Shown: positions 1 to 6,093 of the stretch, piece by piece
How positions within the stretch are numbered: the first letter of the stretch is position 1
Layout: each line of letters starts with the position of its first letter
Assembly: GCA_000383735.1 (NCBI GenBank)
Contig: KB912161.1
Span: 1-12,745, forward strand
Direction: 5' to 3'
DNA: 12,745 bases
Source of the DNA: Verrucomicrobia bacterium SCGC AAA164-M04
GTDB lineage: Bacteria; Verrucomicrobiota; Verrucomicrobiae; Verrucomicrobiales; Akkermansiaceae
Made by a program: the position numbers and the translations under genes
The notes under the pieces: model-generated
Database searches by the model: none
The model's input: only the letters and a program-made list of their open reading frames with translations
Told to the model about the DNA's origin: nothing

Positions 1-2176
1 CGATGGCCGACTTCGGAACCCCACCGTATCGGTCGTGGAAGGAGGCCGATGCCTTGGGGAATTCCGCCCCGCTGGTGTTGGTGGAAAGGTTGCCCGCAGC
101 GGGCGGCGGCGTTTGGTATGGAGTTGTTCCCGATCCCCAGGCTTGGAACTCAGTGATCCCGGTGCCGGTTGCCTCTTCCGCGCGATGAAGGACGACGCGC
201 ATGCGCTGCAGCGTTGTTTCTGAAAACGAGATCGTATTGGGACGGCCACCGGCCGGGGTTTTCGGGTTGCGATTCTGTCCGGGGATTTCGACCCAGGCCT
301 TGCCGTCCCAATGCTGCAGTTCGAAGCGGCTAGGGGCGACGACGCCTTCGCCATCGTCGAGGAGGAAAAGCTTAATGGTGTCGATCGGACGGGGCATTCC
401 CAGGTCAATCGAGACCCAATCGGACTTGGTGGTGGAACCGACGCTGGTCCAGCGGTTGCTTGGTGGGGTATCGTAGCGATACTGGCCATCGTAAATCAAT
501 GCTAGGGAGCTTTCGGGGCCGGTATGTGAGGCGTCGTAGGACGGGAAGTAATCGCCGTCGTTGTTCACCGCGTAGTTGAAGCGTGTCTCTTCATTCAGAG
601 GCACCTCGCGGGCGGCTGGGAGTTTGACTTTGAGCTTCGCCAGTTTCGGCGAGCTAGCGACCTTTTTACCGTCGACGAGCACGTGCAGGCCGACGCCCTG
701 ACCGTAGCGGTCGCCCTTCTTATCCCAACAAATCGCCAATTCATGACCCTGGTAGGGAATCGAATCGAGCGCGAAGTAGTCCCACGAAGCGGGCGCCAGC
801 GGATCGACGACCAAAGTGTCGCCCCCATCCGCCTTCAAACCGACGAGGCCGGTGATGACGAGGTCGTTAAAATTGGAGTGGAAGTAATGCTCGCTGCGAT
901 TGCGCATGTCATGCCCCGCCCATGATCCGGTATCCGGGTGCAGCGCCTCGGCGATGTAGGGCTTACCGTCCTTGCGGTGGGAGATGGCAAAGGTGTGCAA
1001 CAGATCAGCATAGTCGATCCGTGAGATATGTTCCTGGGGATAGTTGTGCAGGACGTTCGCCATTGCCTTGAGCGTTTGGGTGGTGGCGAAGGGCCAGGAC
1101 TGGCCGCTCCACCAACAGCAGCCGGACTGCAGGAGGAACATCGGGTCGTTGCGCTCGGTGGTGGACGGGCCAAAAGGAGCCTTGAAATACTCCGCGTCCA
1201 TTAGGAACTTCCACGCCGCCTCCTTTCCAGGGTCGGGCAGGTTAAAGGCCCAAGGGACGTAGCCGTGAAGCTCTCTGCCATGTAGGCTACCAGCGAATTT
1301 TCCGCTCTGGTAGGTCAGAGTGTGCGCTCTGACCACGTTTCCTTCCTTATCGATTTCCTCGCGCGAGGACATGGGGAAAAAGAACTGCCGCTTCGGATCC
1401 CACAGCTTTTCTTGGACTACGCTCTTAAGAGCTGACGCACGTTTCCGGTAACGTTCGGCTTTGGCCGGGTCCCCCGCGAGCTTGGAAATTTGTTCAAGGG
1501 CCTTCGCGTCGGCCCACATGTATGAGTTAAATGTAGGGCGGAAGGCACGGTCACCGCGCAGGATGTCTTTGGTTTGACGACTATTGATATTGAACTCCAT
1601 TCCGTCGTCGTGGCCGCTTTGCCAGAACATGCCCATCTCATCGACCCAGTGCCGCGCGCGCCAGGCTTCGTGGTGTTTCTCGAGATCGGGAAGCAGGTCG
1701 ATGAGGAAGGTTTTGTTGGGATGAATGTGATCGACGGCGACCGCGCAATCGGCGAGCCACGAGGAGTAGTTGCGTGGTTGGGCACCCGGAGTGCGGAACC
1801 AGTAGTGCAGGAAGTCGCGAGCGAATTCAGGGTCTTTGAGCCAGCGAATCTCGTAGATCTGGTGGCCGGAGGGGCAGGCTATCCCTCCATATGCGCCGGA
1901 CCAAAAGGGCCGGTTGGCGAACTCGGTGAACGAGTAGCCACTGTTGGGAGAGCCGTAGCAAATGTGGCGGGTGACCAGCTCCCAACGGTAGTAATAGGTA
2001 GTGTTGATCTCAGCGTCCGGGCATTCGAAGAAGGGAATATTGGCCTCGAACCAATCGAAGTCGCGGTTCGCCCAGAAGGTCTGCGCTTCAAGTTGCTTCC
2101 GTTTGTTGAGCAAGGGTGCGGCAGCGGCACTTAAGACAAGGCAGCTGGCGATGAGGGCGAGTGGAAGTCGGTTCAT
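1..2176 (-). CDS. Secreted GH63/MGH1-like glycoside hydrolase with F5/8 type C domain (C-terminus beyond window)
   Basis: An open frame of 725 codons runs unbroken from an ATG at 2176 to the window edge, so only the C-terminus is missing. Residues 1-20 form a Sec signal peptide (short basic start, Leu/Ala-rich core, AAA-type cleavage site near 20). Residues about 30-480 resemble the (alpha/alpha)6 catalytic fold of MGH1/GH63-like hydrolases. The motif WQSGHDDG (185-192) matches the family's W-x-SG-x-D motif holding the general acid (D190), and AEALHPDTG (409-417) matches the E-x-x-(D/H)P-x-TG motif holding the general base (E410). Residues about 535-680 look like a discoidin (F5/8 type C) carbohydrate-binding domain, including SDWVSIDLG and an FELQHWDGKAW stretch. 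A Pro/Thr-rich linker follows. Family knowledge suggests an exo-acting alpha-glycosidase outside the cytoplasm; the linkage cannot be read from sequence. It diverges from a PAS-AraC regulator 113 bases away. Its codons are more G/C-ending than those of its neighbours. No good ribosome binding site precedes the start. Confidence 0.82.
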   Translation of the reverse strand, partial: MNRLPLALIASCLVLSAAAAPLLNKRKQLEAQTFWANRDFDWFEANIPFFECPDAEINTTYYYRWELVTRHICYGSPNSGYSFTEFANRPFWSGAYGGIACPSGHQIYEIRWLKDPEFARDFLHYWFRTPGAQPRNYSSWLADCAVAVDHIHPNKTFLIDLLPDLEKHHEAWRARHWVDEMGMFWQSGHDDGMEFNINSRQTKDILRGDRAFRPTFNSYMWADAKALEQISKLAGDPAKAERYRKRASALKSVVQEKLWDPKRQFFFPMSSREEIDKEGNVVRAHTLTYQSGKFAGSLHGRELHGYVPWAFNLPDPGKEAAWKFLMDAEYFKAPFGPSTTERNDPMFLLQSGCCWWSGQSWPFATTQTLKAMANVLHNYPQEHISRIDYADLLHTFAISHRKDGKPYIAEALHPDTGSWAGHDMRNRSEHYFHSNFNDLVITGLVGLKADGGDTLVVDPLAPASWDYFALDSIPYQGHELAICWDKKGDRYGQGVGLHVLVDGKKVASSPKLAKLKVKLPAAREVPLNEETRFNYAVNNDGDYFPSYDASHTGPESSLALIYDGQYRYDTPPSNRWTSVGSTTKSDWVSIDLGMPRPIDTIKLFLLDDGEGVVAPSRFELQHWDGKAWVEIPGQNRNPKTPAGGRPNTISFSETTLQRMRVVLHRAEEATGTGITEFQAWGSGTTPYQTPPPAAGNLSTNTSGAEFPKASASFHDRYGGVPKSAI

Positions 2177-2289
2177 GAGAGTTCGGCATTTCCTTTGTCG
2201 CTCCCATAAATCCCTCCGATCGCAATATTGATCTGCACATTTGACATACTCCCTAGACCATAGCGATTTCACCCTTCCTTTACTAGTGC
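2177..2289. promoter_or_regulatory. Divergent intergenic region between glycoside hydrolase and AraC regulator
   Basis: These 113 bases separate two start codons pointing away from each other, so promoters for both genes should lie here. A TTGACA hexamer sits at 2241-2246 on the plus strand, but no convincing -10 box follows at 16-18 bases. An imperfect dyad, GATC-N8-GATC at 2218-2233 with the 8-base palindrome CAATATTG (2223-2230) inside it, is a candidate operator for the adjacent regulator. The promoter role follows from the gene layout; the dyad assignment is inference. Confidence 0.5.
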
Positions 2290-3111
2290 ATGAACGATTA
2301 TTTTGTGTATAAAAGCGACATGTCTCCCCATGAAATTAAGAGGCAATGGATCGAAAAGCTCTGTCCCGGTCAGGTTTCCGAGCTTTTCAACTATATGCCC
2401 GACACCCTCTATTTCGTCAAAGATCTCGCGCTGCGGCTCATGGCTGGGAACCAAACTTTTGTGGAGCGCTGCGGCTTCCAAACCGAGGAGGAAATGATCG
2501 GGAAGTCCGATCGGGAAATTTTTCCTATTGAGATGGCCGAGAAATATATGAACGACGATCGTAAGGTCATTGCATCAAAGGAACCCCTGATTGAAATTGT
2601 CGAACTATTCCCCAATCAAATCGGGGAGCCTGAATGGTTCGTTACCAATAAAATTCCACTCTTCGACCAAGACGGTAAAGTGGCCGGAGTGTGCGGTCTC
2701 GTGAAAAGCTTCGAAGGTGTTCGAACTTCGCTCCAACCCTACCTCGATCTCCTTCCTGTTACAGAGTATCTTAAGAACAACTCCGCCTCCAAAGTCTCCA
2801 TGCCTGATCTTGCCAAGAGTATCGGCATGTCAGTTCGCAAACTCCAGCGGCGCTTTCAAGAAACTTTTAAAACAAGTCCACAAAAATATGTGGGCCGTCT
2901 TAGAATACTCGAAGCCTGCGAACTTCTCGTAAAAACCAAACTTCCCGTGACCGAGATTGCCCTCCAAGTTGGCTTCTACGACCACTCAGCCTTCTCCAAA
3001 AAATTCTCCGAACTCATCGGCATGTCACCAAGAGACTATCGTAAGCGACTGCACCCCCTTTCTCCAACACCCGAGCTGCCCCAGCCCATTCCGCCAAAAG
3101 GAATTTCCTAG
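2290..3111 (+). CDS. PAS domain-containing AraC family transcriptional regulator
   Basis: This 273-residue cytoplasmic protein has no signal peptide or membrane segment. Residues about 30-145 form a PAS-like sensor domain, with the N-terminal YMPDTLYFVKD, a GKSDREIFP motif, and a closing stretch with DQDGKVAGVCGLV. Residues about 155-255 form the AraC/XylS DNA-binding domain: the first helix-turn-helix lies near 172-190 (DLAKSIGMSVRKLQRRF) and the second near 221-245 (TEIALQVGFYDHSAFSKKF), followed by the family's signature end GMSPRDYR. A Pro-rich tail follows. The PAS domain replaces the cupin domain of sugar-responsive AraC proteins, so the ligand is unknown. It diverges from the glycoside hydrolase gene and lies 80 bases upstream of the sulfatase, so these are its likely targets (inference). 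The ATG at 2290 lacks a Shine-Dalgarno sequence; a later ATG at 2320 would also keep both domains. Confidence 0.92.
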   Translation: MNDYFVYKSDMSPHEIKRQWIEKLCPGQVSELFNYMPDTLYFVKDLALRLMAGNQTFVERCGFQTEEEMIGKSDREIFPIEMAEKYMNDDRKVIASKEPLIEIVELFPNQIGEPEWFVTNKIPLFDQDGKVAGVCGLVKSFEGVRTSLQPYLDLLPVTEYLKNNSASKVSMPDLAKSIGMSVRKLQRRFQETFKTSPQKYVGRLRILEACELLVKTKLPVTEIALQVGFYDHSAFSKKFSELIGMSPRDYRKRLHPLSPTPELPQPIPPKGIS

Positions 3112-3191
3112 CCACTCTTTGGGTGTAATACCAACCCATGTGATCCTGCCCCAATGACATTACGGAGAAATAATTCTTCTCGAAACAGGGT

Positions 3192-5069
3192 ATGACTGGT
3201 CACCATCCCCTCAGACTTATGACAATCGTCCGATTTTTCCTTCTCCTCGCCTGCCTCGTCCCAGTAGTAGCCGAGGCAAAACAAGATAAACCTAATATCG
3301 TCTGGATCGTTTCCGAGGACAACTCTGCTAAATGGCTTCGTATTTATGGCCCGGGTGGAGCCCAGATGCCGACTGTCGAACGACTCGCCAAAAATGGGCT
3401 CATCTTTAATCACGCCTTCTCCTGCGCTCCGGTCTGCTCGGTTGCCCGCAGCACCATTATCTCCGGTTGCTACGCCCCACGCACCGGGGCGCAGTATCAT
3501 CGCAAACAAGCCACCGTTCCCATGCCCGATGGGCTCAAGATGTTCCCCTTCTATCTCCGAAAAAATGGATATCACACCACCAATAATTCTAAGGAAGATT
3601 ACAATTTTCATCCGGCTGATAAAAGAGGGGTCTGGGATGCCTCTTCACGCAAAGCCAGCTACAAGAACCGCAAAGCCGGCCAGCCTTTCTTCCATGTGCA
3701 GAACTTTGGAACGACCCACGAAGGCCAGACCTTTGGCGATCCCTTAAAGTTTCAACTCAAGACTGATCCAGCCAAGGTCAAACTCGCCGCCTACCATCCC
3801 GACACACCGATCTTTCGCCGCTCCTACGCCCACTACCTCGACAAGCACATGGCAGTCGACGCGCAGATGGGGGCTTTTCTCAAACAGCTCGAAAAAGATA
3901 ACCTTCTCGATGATACCTTCATCTTCTACTACGGCGATCACGGCGGTGTGATGCCTGGCAGCAAAGGCTACGCCAATGAGAGCGGCTTGCGCATTCCCAT
4001 GGTTGTTTCCATTCCAAAAAACTGGCAACACCTTGCGCCCGCTTCTCCAGGAACACGCGTTGATGGCTTCGTAGAATTCGTCGACCTCTCTGCAACCGTC
4101 CTGAACCTTGCCGGCATCGAAATTCCTGCCGCCATCGACGGAAAGCCTTTCCTCGGAAAAGGAGTTTCGCTAACAGAGCTCAACAAACGCGATCAATCAT
4201 TCGGATACGCCGATCGATTTGACGAAAAATACGACCTCGTCCGCACGCTGCGAAAGGGAGATTTCCGCTACAGCAGAAATTACCAGCCATTCAATTTCGA
4301 CGGCCTTTACAACGAGTATCGCTACAAGCAAACGCCCTTCTCCCAATGGCGTGAACTTTATCTCGCTGGTAAACTCAACGCGGCCCAACAACAATTCTTC
4401 AAATCTCGTCCTGCCGAAACGCTCTACGATCTCTCCGCCGATCCTGACGAAGTAAACAATCTCGCCAACGATCCAACTCACCAAAAAACTCTTCTTCAGA
4501 TGCGCGCCTTACTTCAGCAAAAGATCAAAGGTTTACCCGATCTTAGCTTTTATCCCGAACCCATTTTCATCAGAGCCGGACTCAAAAACCCTGTCAAATT
4601 TGGACAAAAACACAAAACTGAGATTTCCCGGCTCATCGACATTGCCGACCTCAGTCTTGAGAGTTTTAAAAAAAGTCGTCAGGGGATTTCTTCCGCTCTC
4701 AGTTCAAAAAACCCTTGGGATCGCTACTGGGGCCTCATCGTTTGTAGCTCATTCGGCAAGGAGGCGGAACCATTTTACGAGCAGGCCAAACAGCTCGCCA
4801 ATAATGATAGCGAGTCACTTGTCCGAACCCGTGCTGCGGAATTTCTGGGCCTGACTGGACAGCAAGACCCTCGCCCCATTCTCACCGAAATTCTCAACTC
4901 CACCGACAACCATATCCTCGCCAACCTTATTCTGAACACCGTCATTGTCCTCCAAGACAGCAAGCCAGGTTATCAATTTGATCCGACTCTGCTCACCGCC
5001 CCATGGACGAAAATCCAAAAAGCAGAAGTTGCTAGCCGGGTGCTCTATCTTCGCGAATCCTCCAAATAG
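3192..5069 (+). CDS. Secreted sulfatase (S1/alkaline phosphatase superfamily) with C-terminal helical domain
   Basis: This 625-residue protein belongs to the formylglycine-dependent arylsulfatase family, which hydrolyses sulfate esters. A signal peptide covers residues 10-29 (hydrophobic FFLLLACLVPVV, then AEA); the ATG at 3219 (residue 10) would give a tidier signal peptide and may be the true start. The metal-binding segment WIVSEDNS lies at 38-45. The nucleophile region is C82-S-V-A-R86, followed by STIISGCYAPRTG. His175 (in TTHEG), Asp249-His250 (in YYGDHGG) and Lys258 (in GSKGYANESGLRIP) match the family's metal- and sulfate-binding positions. Residues about 485-625 add a helical, HEAT-like domain (for example WDRYWGLIVCSS and VRTRAAEFLGLTG), making it longer than a usual 450-550 residue sulfatase. 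Such tails are known in planctomycete and verrucomicrobial sulfatases. The nearby hydrolase suggests a sulfated polysaccharide substrate (inference). Activity needs a formylglycine-generating enzyme encoded elsewhere. The start has no well-spaced Shine-Dalgarno sequence. Confidence 0.93.
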   Translation: MTGHHPLRLMTIVRFFLLLACLVPVVAEAKQDKPNIVWIVSEDNSAKWLRIYGPGGAQMPTVERLAKNGLIFNHAFSCAPVCSVARSTIISGCYAPRTGAQYHRKQATVPMPDGLKMFPFYLRKNGYHTTNNSKEDYNFHPADKRGVWDASSRKASYKNRKAGQPFFHVQNFGTTHEGQTFGDPLKFQLKTDPAKVKLAAYHPDTPIFRRSYAHYLDKHMAVDAQMGAFLKQLEKDNLLDDTFIFYYGDHGGVMPGSKGYANESGLRIPMVVSIPKNWQHLAPASPGTRVDGFVEFVDLSATVLNLAGIEIPAAIDGKPFLGKGVSLTELNKRDQSFGYADRFDEKYDLVRTLRKGDFRYSRNYQPFNFDGLYNEYRYKQTPFSQWRELYLAGKLNAAQQQFFKSRPAETLYDLSADPDEVNNLANDPTHQKTLLQMRALLQQKIKGLPDLSFYPEPIFIRAGLKNPVKFGQKHKTEISRLIDIADLSLESFKKSRQGISSALSSKNPWDRYWGLIVCSSFGKEAEPFYEQAKQLANNDSESLVRTRAAEFLGLTGQQDPRPILTEILNSTDNHILANLILNTVIVLQDSKPGYQFDPTLLTAPWTKIQKAEVASRVLYLRESSK

Positions 5070-5154
5070 AAAGCCCACTGCTTGGAGATAGTCAGAGAAT
5101 CCCCCAATCCCTAAGGGAAAGAAGGAGACCTCCACTCTTTAAGGTCATCCTATC

Positions 5155-5175
5155 GTGACCAAGGAAACTTGGCAC
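5155..5175. other. Stem-loop with GAAA tetraloop in the 5070-5315 intergenic region
   Basis: CCAAG (5159-5163) and CTTGG (5168-5172) pair around a GAAA tetraloop, and GTG (5155-5157) pairs with CAC (5173-5175) across one bulged A, giving an eight-pair stem. No T tract follows, so it is not a standard terminator. Two further five-pair hairpins lie downstream: GGTTC-CCTA-GAACC at 5245-5258 and GGTAG-AATAA-CTACC at 5280-5294. The 246-base gap holds no coding frame that I can support. It may be the 3' end of the sulfatase transcript or a structured leader for the gene at 5316. Confidence 0.4.
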
Positions 5176-5315
5176 AGATAAACTGAAGGTCTGTAAAACT
5201 TCTATTATCTTTAGGTTTCATTTCTCTCAAATTTTTAGGTGACGGGTTCCCTAGAACCGATCAACTCTCTAGGGGCTCAGGTAGAATAACTACCCGCGTC
5301 AAAAAACACCTATTT

Positions 5316-5927
5316 ATGAAAATATTCAAACCTCAGACAATTAAAGTAATCTTCGCCAGTTTCGTCACCTTTGGCAGCCTTCAAGCGAGTGAAGTGACCT
5401 ACGGGAATTTTACCCGGGATCAGGGCTTTAACCTCGAAGAAGTCCCCGTCCTGACCCTTAAAGAAGGAGAGCTCTTTGAAGTGATCAGTGCCAATGCAAG
5501 AACACCTAAAACCGTCATTAATATTAAGATCAAACCCGAAGGCACAGACTCTCTGATGTGGCAAAGATGGTGGGTCGTCAATGACCGTGCTACAAAGTTA
5601 CGCAATACCATGAGTGATGGCACTACCTCCGAGCCCCCCTCTCAGCTCGCGGTAGGTCCTTGTGATATTGTTTTAAGCACTTTTGTTCAGACTAGCCCCG
5701 TCACAGGACCTTATCGAATCAGCTACAAAATCACCAAACCTTCGCCAGTGAACACTTCGCCTCCTATCCTGCTGCCACCCACCGAGGACCCATCTAAAAA
5801 CTGGTTTGTCAAACTTCAGGTGTCTACCGACTTGAAAAATTGGGAAGATGTCGAAGCGGGTCAATTTCTCGGCTCAAACACCGCACGTTTTTTCCGGATC
5901 CAAACCTCCGAAGAAGGAGGCGAATAG
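5316..5927 (+). CDS. Secreted protein of unknown function with verrucomicrobial C-terminal 'STDLKNW' module
   Basis: I do not recognise a named family for this 203-residue protein. Residues 1-24 form a signal peptide (basic start, hydrophobic VIFASFVTFG, cleavage near LQA-S). Residues about 25-141 look like a beta-rich domain with a WQRWW aromatic patch at 82-86. A Pro/Ser/Thr-rich linker spans about 142-160. Residues 163-196 (W..KLQVSTDLKNWEDV ... RFFRI) form a short module that recurs at the C-terminus of many exported Verrucomicrobia proteins, and also ends the protein encoded at 7378-8424. No catalytic motif is visible. It is followed by a strong terminator and so is probably transcribed alone. 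The ATG at 5316 follows an A-rich leader without a Shine-Dalgarno sequence; the signal peptide supports this start. Confidence 0.75.
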   Translation: MKIFKPQTIKVIFASFVTFGSLQASEVTYGNFTRDQGFNLEEVPVLTLKEGELFEVISANARTPKTVINIKIKPEGTDSLMWQRWWVVNDRATKLRNTMSDGTTSEPPSQLAVGPCDIVLSTFVQTSPVTGPYRISYKITKPSPVNTSPPILLPPTEDPSKNWFVKLQVSTDLKNWEDVEAGQFLGSNTARFFRIQTSEEGGE

Positions 5928-5962
5928 TCTGATATTTTTTAGGGAACTTACCTCCCACCTCA

Positions 5963-6001
5963 GAGGCGGTCCTAAATCATAGGCCGTCTCTTTGTATTTT
6001 T
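5963..6001 (+). terminator. Rho-independent terminator after the 5316-5927 gene
   Basis: The left arm (5963-5974) and right arm (5980-5990) pair over 11 positions, with one G-T wobble and one bulged T at 5970, around an AATCA loop. The T-rich run TTTGTATTTTT (5991-6001) follows at once. It sits 35 bases after the stop codon, where a transcription stop is expected. Confidence 0.8.
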
Positions 6002-6008
6002 GAAGCAC

Positions 6009-6024
6009 TGCTAGAGCTCTAGCA
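6009..6024. promoter_or_regulatory. Perfect 16-bp palindrome, candidate operator upstream of esterase gene
   Basis: TGCTAGAGCTCTAGCA is its own reverse complement over all 16 bases with no spacer. It lies between the upstream terminator and the esterase gene, about 70 bases before that start codon, a usual place for a dimeric repressor or activator site. A hairpin without a loop is unfavourable in RNA, so a DNA-binding site is the better reading. No regulator for it is evident in the window. Confidence 0.45.
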
Positions 6025-6076
6025 ACCAGGGAGAAAAATAATTCTAGTTAAAAAAAATAGAAACCAAAAAGAATAT

Positions 6077-6082
6077 AGGAGG
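6077..6082 (+). promoter_or_regulatory. Consensus Shine-Dalgarno AGGAGG of the esterase gene
   Basis: AGGAGG is a full match to the anti-Shine-Dalgarno complement. It is 5 bases before a TTG (6088) and 11 bases before an in-frame ATG (6094), so it supports either start. It stands out because the other genes in the window lack a comparable, well-placed site. Confidence 0.75.
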
Positions 6083-6093
6083 TTTATTTGCTA

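Noticed and set aside
1574..2134. A 186-codon plus-strand open frame inside the hydrolase gene
   Set aside because: It lies wholly opposite the 725-codon minus-strand frame that has a signal peptide, catalytic motifs and an F5/8 domain. Its translation shows no domain, and long antisense frames are expected in GC-rich coding DNA.
2241..2246. TTGACA as a sigma-70 -35 box for the regulator gene
   Set aside because: No acceptable -10 hexamer is found at 16-18 bases downstream, so the full promoter cannot be supported.
3154..3195. A 13-residue leader-peptide frame overlapping the sulfatase start in an ATGA arrangement
   Set aside because: The overlap is neat and could couple translation, but there is no ribosome binding site and no regulatory codon run, and the sulfatase may start at 3219 instead. 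Chance is the simplest reading.
3108..3611. A 167-codon minus-strand open frame over the sulfatase start
   Set aside because: It covers the sulfatase signal peptide and catalytic Cys region on the opposite strand and shows no recognisable domain or ribosome binding site.
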